64,000 nt of DNA from SMAG-U1939 sp036376595 (GTDB lineage Bacteria; Chloroflexota; Ktedonobacteria; Ktedonobacterales; JADMIN01). Both the position numbers and the translations under genes were made by a program. Within the stretch, counting starts at the first letter, position 1. Each line of letters begins with the position of its first letter. The notes beneath the pieces are model-generated. The model searched no databases. It was not told where the DNA came from and worked only from the letters and a program-made list of their open reading frames with translations. The stretch is from positions 30,771 through 94,770 of the forward strand of contig DASVAA010000184.1 in assembly GCA_036376595.1 (NCBI GenBank), given 5' to 3'. Positions 15,297-23,077 of the stretch are shown in pieces.

Positions 15297-17447
15297 ATGT
15301 TTGGTTCCTCAACGCACCGCGCGCAGAAGCAGCGGGACGCGCGCCCAAAGCCGCCCTCCGCTCCCGCCGCCGCGGATGCGCTGCGCAATAGCGGCGGTCC
15401 GCAAAGCCCGCCGCCCACCGGCCCGCAGCGGCCGGGCAATACCGGCCCCAACGGCGCCAATCAGCAGCGCGGCGGCGGCGGTATCGGCTGGATCTCGCGG
15501 CTGGTGCTGCTGTTGCTGCTGCTGGTTGTGGGCTACAACATCGTGCTGTGGTGGAATCCCCAGAACAATCAGCCGACGATCACCTATCCGTACTCGGCGC
15601 TGCAGCAGCAGATGGACGACGGCAACGTCAAGTCGATCACCATCACCGACCAGACGCAGATCACCGGCACGCTCAAGCAGGCGCAGACCTATAAGGGCGT
15701 CACCGCGACCCAGTTCAAGGCCATCTACCCGTTCCATAACGACGATGCCTTCCAGGCCGAGCTGAAGGCCGATGGTGTCGAGATCACCGGCGCCGTCTCC
15801 AGCTCCAACGACCTGCTGTGGACGATCTTGCTCAACGGCATCCCGATCCTGCTGATCATCGTGCTGTTCATCTGGATCACGCGCCGCGCGTCGGCCAACC
15901 AACAGAATATCTTCAACTTCGGCCGCAGTCGGGCCAAGTTGATCATGGAGGATCGGCCCAGCACGACCTTTGCCGACATCGCCGGCGTGGATGAGGCGAA
16001 GTCGGAGCTGGAAGAGGTGGTCGAGTTCCTCAAGACGCCGGGCAAGTTCCAGCGTTTGGGCGGCAAGATCCCCAAGGGCGTGCTGCTGGTGGGCCCGCCG
16101 GGAACCGGTAAGACGCTGCTCGCGCGCGCCGTGGCGGGCGAGGCGGGGGTGCCGTTCTTCTCGATGTCCGGCTCGGAATTCGTCGAGGTGCTCGTGGGCG
16201 TCGGCGCGAGCCGCGTGCGCGACCTTTTCGACCAGGCCAAGAAGGCCTCGCCGAGCATCATCTTCATTGACGAGATCGACGCCGTCGGACGCCAGCGCGG
16301 CACCAGCCTGACCACCAACGACGAGCGCGAGCAGACGCTCAACCAGTTGCTGGTGGAGATGGACGGCTTCGACGCGCGCCAGGCGGTGGTGGTGATCGCC
16401 GCGACCAACCGCCCCGACGGCCTCGACCAGGCGCTGCTGCGCCCAGGGCGCTTCGACCGCCGCGTGACGGTGGACCGCCCCGACTGGAAGGGCCGCCAGG
16501 CGATCCTGATGATCCACGTGCGCGGCGTGCCGCTGGACCCCGACGTGGACCTGCAGCAGCTCGCGCGCATGACCACCGGCATGGTCGGCGCCGACCTCGC
16601 CAACCTCGTCAACGAGGCCGCGCTGCTGGCCGCGCGCCGCAACCGCGACCGCGTGAACATGCAGTGCTTCCTCGACGCGCTGGACCGCATCCAGCTCGGC
16701 GCCGAGCGGCCGCTGGTGCTGAGCGAGGAGGACCTGCGCGTGGTGGCGCTGCACGAGGCGGGGCACGCGCTGGTGGGCCTGCTGACACCGCACTCCGATC
16801 CCGTCACCAAGGTGACGATTGTGCCGCGTGGGCAGGCGCTGGGCGTCACGCAGTACACGCCGCTGGACGACCGCTACAACTACTCGCGCGACTACCTCTT
16901 CGGGCGTATCATGGCGGCGCTGGGCGGCCGCGCGGCGGAGGACGTGGTGCTGAGCAGCATCACCACCGGCGCCGAAAACGACCTGCAGCAGGTGACGCTG
17001 ATCGCGCGCAACATGGTCGCCCGCTGGGGCATGAGCAGCCGCATCGGCCTGCTCTCGTTCAGCGACCGGCCCAATCCCTTCGGCATGAGCAATGACTTCG
17101 GCCAGCGCGACTACAGCGAGGCGACCTCGGCGGTGATCGACGAGGAGACGCGCAATCTGGTGCAGTCGGCCTACCAGAAGGTGAAGGAGTTGCTCACCGA
17201 ACACAAGACGACGCTCGAACGCATCGCCCTGGAGCTGCGCCGCCACGAGACGCTGGATGCCAAACAGCTTACGCAGATCCTCATCGAGACCGGCGTGAGC
17301 CTGGCCGAAGTGGCGCCGATCCCCAATGCCGAGACGGTGGGTCTCAACGAGCCGGTCGAGGGGCTGGATCCATCGGTATCGGGCAACGGCAATGGCGGAG
17401 CCGGTACGCCCGCTTTGCCCGACGGCTTCAATCCGATGCAGAACTGA
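15297..17447 (+). CDS. ftsH: ATP-dependent zinc metalloprotease FtsH
   Basis: This membrane-bound AAA protease degrades misfolded membrane proteins and regulators. It has 716 residues. A Pro/Gly-rich cytoplasmic N-tail of about 60 residues precedes TM1 (LVLLLLLLVVGYNIVLWW, about 68-85). An external domain follows, then TM2 (about 175-200), the AAA module with Walker A GPPGTGKT (about 266), Walker B IIFIDEIDAVGRQRG, the second region of homology (LLRPGRFDRRV), and the zinc motif HEAGH with H486 and H490. All catalytic residues are present. The ATG at 15297 was preferred over an in-frame GTG 12 nt upstream. The proline-rich N-terminal extension is longer than in well-known FtsH proteins. Confidence 0.96.
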   Translation: MFGSSTHRAQKQRDARPKPPSAPAAADALRNSGGPQSPPPTGPQRPGNTGPNGANQQRGGGGIGWISRLVLLLLLLVVGYNIVLWWNPQNNQPTITYPYSALQQQMDDGNVKSITITDQTQITGTLKQAQTYKGVTATQFKAIYPFHNDDAFQAELKADGVEITGAVSSSNDLLWTILLNGIPILLIIVLFIWITRRASANQQNIFNFGRSRAKLIMEDRPSTTFADIAGVDEAKSELEEVVEFLKTPGKFQRLGGKIPKGVLLVGPPGTGKTLLARAVAGEAGVPFFSMSGSEFVEVLVGVGASRVRDLFDQAKKASPSIIFIDEIDAVGRQRGTSLTTNDEREQTLNQLLVEMDGFDARQAVVVIAATNRPDGLDQALLRPGRFDRRVTVDRPDWKGRQAILMIHVRGVPLDPDVDLQQLARMTTGMVGADLANLVNEAALLAARRNRDRVNMQCFLDALDRIQLGAERPLVLSEEDLRVVALHEAGHALVGLLTPHSDPVTKVTIVPRGQALGVTQYTPLDDRYNYSRDYLFGRIMAALGGRAAEDVVLSSITTGAENDLQQVTLIARNMVARWGMSSRIGLLSFSDRPNPFGMSNDFGQRDYSEATSAVIDEETRNLVQSAYQKVKELLTEHKTTLERIALELRRHETLDAKQLTQILIETGVSLAEVAPIPNAETVGLNEPVEGLDPSVSGNGNGGAGTPALPDGFNPMQN

Positions 17448-17465
17448 AGTCCCCCGGAAGAGACG

Positions 17466-17505
17466 AGCGGGTCGGGCGCCGATGCGGTGTCCGGCCCGCT
17501 TTTTC
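17466..17505 (+). terminator. Intrinsic terminator after ftsH
   Basis: The stem AGCGGGTCGGGC…GTCCGGCCCGCT with a short GC-rich loop is followed by TTTTT, 20-60 nt after the stop codon. It is one of the clearest Rho-independent terminators in the window. Confidence 0.85.
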
Positions 17506-17601
17506 GCGCCCTTTCTCGGCGCTGTCACAGAATGCGAGGGTGTCCTGTCTACTCTCTGGTTCGCTCAACATGAAAGAAGTGGGAGCATGAGAGAAGGACA
17601 C

Positions 17602-18852
17602 ATGTCACAGACACGTATCGTCGTCGTCGGAGCAGGGTACGCGGGCTTGCTGTGTACCACACGCCTGGCGGCCAGGGTGCGCGGGCGCGACGCGCAGATC
17701 ACGCTGGTGAACGCATCACCCAATTTCGTCGAGTGCCTACGCCTGCACGAGCTTGCCACGAACCATCCAATGCGCCAGCGCCCTATCGCGCAGACGCTGC
17801 GTGATACAGGGGTGCGCTTCGTGCAGGGCAGCGTCACTGGCATTGATACCGCGCGGCGCACAGTCAGTGTCGCGGAGGAGGGGCAGCAAGGGCAGCAGGC
17901 CCGCGCCATCAGCTACGACTACCTGGTGTATGCGCTGGGGAGCCTGACGGACCGCTCGCGCGTGCCGGGCGTCGCGGAGCATGCCTATACGCTGGCCCCA
18001 AGTGGGCCGCTCTCGGCGGTGGCGCTGCGCGAGCGCCTGCCGGAGCTGGCGGCGCGGGGCGGTCAGGTCGTCGTCTGCGGCGGAGGCGCCACCGGCATCG
18101 AGACGGCGGCCGAGCTTGCCACGGCCTACCCACGCCTGAAGGTCCATCTGGTGACGGATGGAGGGCTGGCCCACTTCTGGGGCCAGCGCGTCGCCGCCTA
18201 TATCCGGCGCTCGCTCACGCGCTCAGGCGTCGTCATCCGCGATCAGACGCATGTGACCGAGGTGCGGGCGGACGGCGTCGTGATCGATGCGGGAGAGATC
18301 ATCCCCACCGACCTCGTCGTCTGGACGGGCGGCTTCGCGGCGCCGACGCTGGCGCGCGAGGCCGGGCTGCCGGTCAACGAGCGCGACCAGGTGGTGATCG
18401 ATCCCTACTTGCGCGTGCTCGGCCACCCGGAGATCTACGCGGTCGGCGACGCCGCCACGCCACGCGAGGAGCCAGGGGTGCCGGTGCGGATGAGCGCCGT
18501 GACGGCGCTCATCATGGGCGCGCACGGGGCGGATTGCCTGGCCGCGGCGCTGCGGGGAAAGCAGCCAAAGCCGCTGAGCTTCGCGTATTTCGGCCAGGGC
18601 ATCGCGCTGGGCCGCAGGGATGGCATCGGCTTCAACAGCTATCCCGACGACGTGCCCAATCGCCCCTATTTCACCGGGCAGCTGGCGTACCAAACCCGCG
18701 CGCTGGGCGCGCACTATCTGGCGAGCCTGGCGCGTACCGAGTGGCGCCGTCCCGGCTTCTTCTTCTGGCCGGGCAAGGGGCGCTACGCCGCAGCGCAACA
18801 CAAGCGTACGGCCCAGATGCGCGTCAATCACGCGCAGGCGCGATCGCGATAA
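17602..18852 (+). CDS. NAD(P)H dehydrogenase-like FAD oxidoreductase (NDH-2 family)
   Basis: 416 residues with two nucleotide-binding Rossmann motifs: FAD at the start (IVVVGAGYAGLLCT) and NAD(P)H at about 155 (VVVCGGGATGIETAAELA). The FAD-closing motif YAVGDAATP follows at about 290. The family transfers electrons from NAD(P)H to quinones or other acceptors without pumping protons. GAGAAGGA precedes the ATG. It is followed within 10 nt by the DDN-family gene and then by an ECF41 sigma gene, which suggests a small redox regulon. The substrate cannot be read from sequence. Confidence 0.8.
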   Translation: MSQTRIVVVGAGYAGLLCTTRLAARVRGRDAQITLVNASPNFVECLRLHELATNHPMRQRPIAQTLRDTGVRFVQGSVTGIDTARRTVSVAEEGQQGQQARAISYDYLVYALGSLTDRSRVPGVAEHAYTLAPSGPLSAVALRERLPELAARGGQVVVCGGGATGIETAAELATAYPRLKVHLVTDGGLAHFWGQRVAAYIRRSLTRSGVVIRDQTHVTEVRADGVVIDAGEIIPTDLVVWTGGFAAPTLAREAGLPVNERDQVVIDPYLRVLGHPEIYAVGDAATPREEPGVPVRMSAVTALIMGAHGADCLAAALRGKQPKPLSFAYFGQGIALGRRDGIGFNSYPDDVPNRPYFTGQLAYQTRALGAHYLASLARTEWRRPGFFFWPGKGRYAAAQHKRTAQMRVNHAQARSR

Positions 18853-18862
18853 GGAGGACAAG

Positions 18863-19354
18863 ATGTCGGCAACTGACTCGAAATTGACCCGGCCGAGCGA
18901 AGCGCACGTGACCAGCACGCGGCATGCGGCCAAGTCGTCCCAGCGCCCGGTGCTCGCCCGGCTGACGCATCTGCTCAATCCGCTGATCCTGAAGCTCGCC
19001 GGGAGGCGATACGTGCGCGCCTACGCTGTGATCGAGCACCGCGGCCGCCGCTCCGGACGCACCTACGCGACGCCCGTGGCGGCGCAGCCGACTGCCGACG
19101 GCTTCGTGATCCCGATGGCTTTTGGCGAGCAGGCGGACTGGTTCCGCAACGTGCAGGCGGCGGGAGAGTGCGTCGTACGCTGGAACGGCACCGTCTATCA
19201 TGTCGTCGAGCCTGAGCTGCTCGACGAGGCGACCGGGCGACGGGCACTCGGTCCAGTCGAGCGCCTGCTGGCGCCGCTGTTCGCGCGCCAGTTTGTCCAT
19301 CTGCGCTACGCTCCATCGAGCGCGGGGAGTGTAGCAGGCAGTGTACATGCGTAG
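18863..19354 (+). CDS. DDN/DUF385-type nitroreductase-family protein (F420-linked fold)
   Basis: 163 residues. The core HRGRRSGRTYATPVAAQP and FGEQADWFRNVQAAGECVV fits the deazaflavin-dependent nitroreductase family, whose members bind F420, FMN or heme in a split beta-barrel. The ATG lies 10 nt after the upstream stop with a perfect AAGGAGG site, so it is translated from the same message. The N-terminal 45 residues are variable. The actual cofactor is unknown, although an LLM-family gene elsewhere in the window is compatible with F420 use. Confidence 0.75.
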   Translation: MSATDSKLTRPSEAHVTSTRHAAKSSQRPVLARLTHLLNPLILKLAGRRYVRAYAVIEHRGRRSGRTYATPVAAQPTADGFVIPMAFGEQADWFRNVQAAGECVVRWNGTVYHVVEPELLDEATGRRALGPVERLLAPLFARQFVHLRYAPSSAGSVAGSVHA

Positions 19355-19397
19355 GATCGGTTCCGTAGGCGCCGATCTCGGATTAGGAGCAGGGGCG

Positions 19398-20282
19398 ATG
19401 GCAGAGACGTTTGAAGGCTATCGAACCTACCTCTTCGCCATCGCCTACCGCATGCTGGGCAGCGCGATGGACGCCGAGGACGTGGTGCAGGAGACCTATC
19501 TGCGCTACCAGGCGGCGCCGCCGGACGTGCGGGAGAGCATCGTCTCGCTCAAAGCCTTCCTGACGACCATCCTCACGCGACTCTGCCTCAACCAGCTCCA
19601 GTCGGCGCGCCGCAAGCACGAGCAGTACGTCGGCCCCTGGCTGCCGGAGCCGATCAGCACCGACCGCGCGGGAGCCGAAACGACCGATACCTCAGACCCG
19701 GAGGAGCGCATGGAACTCTACGAGTCGCTGTCGCTGGCATTCCTGGTGCTGCTGGAGGAGTTGCAGCCCATCGAGCGGGCGGTCTTCCTGCTGCGCGACG
19801 TCTTCGACTATGAGTACGCCGAGATCGCGGAGTTCCTTGGCAAGAGCGAGGTCGCCTGCCGCCAGGCGTTCAGCCGCGCCAAGAAGCACCTTGCCGCCGG
19901 CAGGCCACGCTTCACACCGTCACCCCAGACGCAGCGCGAGATGGTCAGCAGCTTTTTGCGGGCGGTGCAGGGCGGCGATATGGCCGGCCTGATGACGATG
20001 CTGGCCGACGACGTCACGCTGTGGGCTGATGGTGGTGGCAAGATTCCACCGGCGCCGCGGCGTCCGATCACCGGGCGCAGTGCGGTGGCACGCCTCAGCG
20101 TGGGGACGCTGCGCTTCCTGCCGGAGGGCTATACCACTGAGATTGCGGAGGTCAATGGGCAGCCGGCGGTGGTCATCCGCGGCGACGGGCGTGTGCTGTC
20201 GGTGATCGCCATCGAGGTGGCTGGGCAGCGAATCCGCGCCGTCCGCGTGATCGCCAACCCGGACAAGCTGGCGCACGTCTAG
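19398..20282 (+). CDS. ECF41-type RNA polymerase sigma factor (SigJ-like)
   Basis: 294 residues. Sigma region 2 (FAIAYRMLGSAMDAEDVVQET) and region 4 (LLEELQPIERAVFLLRDVF, then ACRQAFSRAKKHL) are followed by a SnoaL-like C-terminal domain. The ECF41 signatures are present: the linker motif WLPEP (W81), DGGGK (D211) and NPDKL near the end. In this group the C-terminal domain controls sigma activity, and no anti-sigma factor is used. An AGGAGCAGGGG site precedes the ATG. The usual ECF41 target is a neighbouring oxidoreductase or carboxymuconolactone decarboxylase. Here the upstream NDH-2 and DDN genes are the candidates. Confidence 0.92.
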   Translation: MAETFEGYRTYLFAIAYRMLGSAMDAEDVVQETYLRYQAAPPDVRESIVSLKAFLTTILTRLCLNQLQSARRKHEQYVGPWLPEPISTDRAGAETTDTSDPEERMELYESLSLAFLVLLEELQPIERAVFLLRDVFDYEYAEIAEFLGKSEVACRQAFSRAKKHLAAGRPRFTPSPQTQREMVSSFLRAVQGGDMAGLMTMLADDVTLWADGGGKIPPAPRRPITGRSAVARLSVGTLRFLPEGYTTEIAEVNGQPAVVIRGDGRVLSVIAIEVAGQRIRAVRVIANPDKLAHV

Positions 20283-20583
20283 TCTGACTTCTTCAGGCGC
20301 TAGCTCCGGTCGGCAAGCAGGGCGATAGGGCAGGCAGGCGGTCTGAAGCACCGCGGGTAATCCCATACTCCGAAGTCTCGCGCCATAGCGGCGGCTGGCT
20401 CTGGATGAAGAATCCAGTTGAGTGCGCGGCCGTCATGGCCCTGCGGCTCTCGCCCGCCCGGCGCCCGGTAGGCCAATAGTCCACAGATGATGGCGCGCGG
20501 CAGGGCTGGTTGTGTACACTTGCCGGCATGCCGCCGGAGCATGGGAGGGCAGCTTCAGGCGGGCGAAGGGCGAGGGGGCCGCG
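20283..20583. other. Intergenic region with family D repeat
   Basis: A family D repeat (GGCGGTCTGAAGCACCGCGG, then GTAATCCC) lies at 20335-20363. No terminator, promoter or gene could be assigned in the remainder. Confidence 0.55.
20335..20363 (+). repeat. Family D dispersed repeat
   Basis: It shares GCGGTCTGAAGCACCGC and TAATCCC with the inverted copy at 4595-4625. Confidence 0.65.
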
Positions 20584-21312
20584 ATGCCGGCATTGGCGCG
20601 CTGGACCGGGCGGATCGTGGAGCTTGCACGAGGCCTGGGCGAGCGCCTGGGGCCGCGCCTGCCGCTGCCGTCGCCGTGGCGTCCGCCGTTGGTGATGGCG
20701 CTTGCGGGGCTGCTGGTGCTGCTGACCGCGAGCGGCGCGATGGGCTTCGCGCTTGCCGCCGGCGCGCCACCGCCTCGGCCCACCCCGCACAGCGGGCCGG
20801 TGGACGCAGGGCATCTCGCGCAGCCGGCGCTTGCCCTGCCCACGGCCACGCCGCGTTCCACGCCGCCCGCCGCCACGAGCAACGGCTGCCCGATCACCGC
20901 CGCCGACACCAGCGCCGAGACCGCCCTCCTGGCTACCCTCAACGCGCACCGCGCCGCTGCGGGCGCGCACCCGCTGGCCCTCAATCCGGCGCTCTCGGCC
21001 GCCGCCGGCGCGCACACCTGCGACATGCTGCGCCACAACCTGATGAGCCACCTGGGCAGCGATGGCTCGACACCCGCGCACCGCATCCAGGCGACGGGGC
21101 TGAGCTACAGCACCTGGGGCGAGAACATCGGCGTGGCCGAGGGACTGGGGCTGGCGGGCGGCGTCGCGCGGATCGACGGCGACATGATGGCCGAGCCGCT
21201 CACCGCCTACGACCACCATTGGAACATCGTCTATCCCGCCTTCACGCGCGTTGGCATCGGCATCCTCTACACCGATGGGCAGGTCTGGCTGACGGAAGAC
21301 TTTGTGGCATAG
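20584..21312 (+). CDS. Membrane-anchored CAP/SCP-domain protein
   Basis: 242 residues from an ATG with a GAGGGGG site. A hydrophobic segment at about 36-60 (LVMALAGLLVLLTASGAMGFALA) serves as a signal anchor, and a Pro/Thr-rich linker follows. The CAP domain spans about 108-242: ETALLATLNAHRAAAGAHPL, an HTCDMLRHNLMSH segment, STWGENIGVA, and the closing RVGIGILYTDGQVWLTEDF. Bacterial CAP proteins are secreted and poorly understood. Two cysteines (the start of the domain and HTCDM) may pair. It is convergent with ccdA. Confidence 0.8.
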   Translation: MPALARWTGRIVELARGLGERLGPRLPLPSPWRPPLVMALAGLLVLLTASGAMGFALAAGAPPPRPTPHSGPVDAGHLAQPALALPTATPRSTPPAATSNGCPITAADTSAETALLATLNAHRAAAGAHPLALNPALSAAAGAHTCDMLRHNLMSHLGSDGSTPAHRIQATGLSYSTWGENIGVAEGLGLAGGVARIDGDMMAEPLTAYDHHWNIVYPAFTRVGIGILYTDGQVWLTEDFVA

Positions 21313-21356
21313 GGGATCGGGGCGTGATGCGATACGCGATGCGGCGCTGTCCCGTG

Positions 21357-22046
21357 CTACCCGGAGCCACTAAACAGGCCCGTCACCAGAAAGAACCCCA
21401 TGATAATGAGGATCGCGCCGCCGATCTGCGTCAGGATCACCGTCACGCGGCGGATGCGGCGCAGGAAAGCGCCCGCGCGATCCACCAGGACGCCCACCAG
21501 CAGCAACGGCACGCTCTGGCCGAGCGCAAAGACTAGCATGATGCTCACCCCCTGGAGCACCACCTGCGATCGGACCGCCGTCAAGACCAGGATTGACGCG
21601 AGGATTGGGCTGACGCACGCCGACCAGCTCGCGCCGAAGGCCACGCCGAGGAGTCCCGAGCGCCACCACGACGAGGGACCCGGCTTCACGTTCACGTGGT
21701 AGTCCCTGGAGAGCCAGGGAATCGGCAGCACGCCGATCAGCGCCACGCCGAAGAGGATGAGCAGCACACCGGCGATGCGCTCGAACACCTGCTGATAGGT
21801 CTGCACCGCGCTGCCGACCAGCGCGGCCACAGCCCCGAGCAGCACCAACAGCATCCCGTTGCCTAGCACAAACCATAGCGCGTGCCGGCTCACGCGCCAG
21901 CGCACCGCGGGCTGGCTCTGCGCGTCGTCCAGGCTTGTGCCGGCCAGATACGAGAGGTAGCTGGGCATGAGTGGAACGACGCACGGCGCGAGAAACGAGA
22001 GGAGGCCCGCTCCAAACGCCCCCAACAACAGGGTTGCGAGAGACAT
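21357..22046 (-). CDS. ccdA: CcdA-type thiol-disulfide transporter
   Basis: 229 residues with six predicted membrane helices. The two redox cysteines sit in LAPCVVPLMPSYLSYL (helix 1) and WSACVSPILASILV (helix 4), as expected for the CcdA/DsbD core, which carries reducing power across the membrane to cytochrome c maturation or other thiol proteins. A GGAAGG site precedes the ATG. It is the third gene of a minus-strand series after padR and a small membrane gene. The thioredoxin-like gene at 48574 could be a partner, but it is distant. Confidence 0.88.
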   Translation of the reverse strand: MSLATLLLGAFGAGLLSFLAPCVVPLMPSYLSYLAGTSLDDAQSQPAVRWRVSRHALWFVLGNGMLLVLLGAVAALVGSAVQTYQQVFERIAGVLLILFGVALIGVLPIPWLSRDYHVNVKPGPSSWWRSGLLGVAFGASWSACVSPILASILVLTAVRSQVVLQGVSIMLVFALGQSVPLLLVGVLVDRAGAFLRRIRRVTVILTQIGGAILIIMGFFLVTGLFSGSG

Positions 22047-22122
22047 ACCGGTTCTGCCTTCCTCGTATGCCGCCAAATCCTCATCCGGTTGTTGGCTCCG
22101 GCAGCATCTGCACGTCCAGCCT

Positions 22123-22461
22123 CTAGTGCGGACAACGCGCGATATAGACGATCGCACCGCCAAGCAGGAGCGCGCTGTATGTGAGGGCAAGGGCGGGCCG
22201 CGCCAGGCGCTCTCGGCGCGCTCGGAGGGCGGCTCCATGTTCGCGTGCAAGGCTTTTGGCCTCATCGGCCGCTACCCCGAGCCAGAGCGCCATGCCCACT
22301 TTGCCCTGTGTGGCGAGCGCATCGCGGCACATATCCCTGAAGAGCTGCAGCATGAGCGCGCCGTAGGCATCCCGATAGGCGCGCGGATATAGGTGCAGCC
22401 AGAGGGCATACACATGCTCCGCCAGGTGCTGCCGCGCGAACCATCTGGGTTGTTGTTTCAT
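22123..22461 (-). CDS. Small PadR-linked membrane protein
   Basis: 112 residues, unrecognised family. It begins KQQPRWFARQHLAEHVYALWLHLYPRAYRDAYG, a pattern often seen in small proteins encoded next to PadR regulators. It ends in one hydrophobic helix (ALALTYSALLLGGAIVYIA). Its ATG overlaps the padR stop in ATGA, so the two are translationally coupled. A role as the regulated membrane partner is inferred from position only. Confidence 0.65.
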   Translation of the reverse strand: MKQQPRWFARQHLAEHVYALWLHLYPRAYRDAYGALMLQLFRDMCRDALATQGKVGMALWLGVAADEAKSLAREHGAALRARRERLARPALALTYSALLLGGAIVYIARCPH

Positions 22462-22823
22462 AGGGCTGCTCCGACCTGCGGATCGGGGAACAACTGGCGC
22501 TGCTGGGCCAGCGAGACGATCTCGCGGTAGCGCTGGAGCTCGGCGAGCAAGGCGCGCCGGCCCAGATCGGCCAGGCGGTAATATCGCCGGCGCTCGTCGT
22601 CCATCGCCGGGTCAGGGCGCTCGCCGGATTCTTCGATGAGCGCGTCGGCGAGCATGCGCTTGATTGACCCGTACAGCGTTCCTGGCCCCATCGTCACCTG
22701 GCCCCGTGAATCGCGCTGCACCTGCTTCATGATCTCGTAGCCGTGTTTTTCGCCGCCAGCCAGCGCCAGCAGGATATGGAAGACCGCCGGCGTGAGTGGG
22801 GCGAGGGGCGATTTGGTCTTCAT
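22458..22823 (-). CDS. PadR-family transcriptional regulator
   Basis: 121 residues. The winged-helix domain shows LTPAVFHILLALAGGEKHGYEIMKQV and the wing region MGPGTLYGSIKRMLADALIEE, followed by YYRLADLGRRAL and a C-terminal dimerisation helix. The ATG at 22823 lies only about 7 nt after the predicted -10, so the transcript is probably leaderless; an upstream open frame would start before the promoter. It likely represses its own three-gene series (padR, small membrane gene, ccdA) through the operator at 22834-22854. Confidence 0.9.
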   Translation of the reverse strand: MKTKSPLAPLTPAVFHILLALAGGEKHGYEIMKQVQRDSRGQVTMGPGTLYGSIKRMLADALIEESGERPDPAMDDERRRYYRLADLGRRALLAELQRYREIVSLAQQRQLFPDPQVGAAL

Positions 22824-22830
22824 GTGTGTG

Positions 22831-22859
22831 AGTATATATCCGTGACGGATATATGTCAA
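22831..22859 (-). promoter_or_regulatory. padR promoter with nested operator
   Basis: On the minus strand TTGACA (22859-22854) and TATACT (22836-22831) are separated by exactly 17 bp. A perfect inverted repeat ATATATCCG-TGA-CGGATATAT (plus-strand 22834-22854) spans the whole spacer and touches both elements, so a bound dimer would block polymerase. The predicted start is within a base or two of the padR ATG. Confidence 0.85.
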
Positions 22860-23077
22860 GAGTTGCTGTCAAATGCCGCTGGTCAGCACGCGCCGGACAT
22901 GGTAGGATAGCGCGCGACACCGGCCGGGTGGTATCCCTGCGAGTGCTGGGGGCGTTCAGTCAAGTCGTCTGGCCCCAGTCCGCGCAGGCGGACTTTGTGG
23001 CCCGCAGGCCCCATAGGCGCGAATGTATTCGCCAGCTAGGTAGCGGGGTGCAGGCTGTGGAGGAGGGAGCGCGAGCC

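Noticed and set aside
15309..17528. 739-codon open frame antisense to ftsH
   Set aside because: Long antisense frames are expected in GC-rich DNA; the ftsH frame contains every family motif, and the antisense product is His/Arg/Gln-rich with no family.
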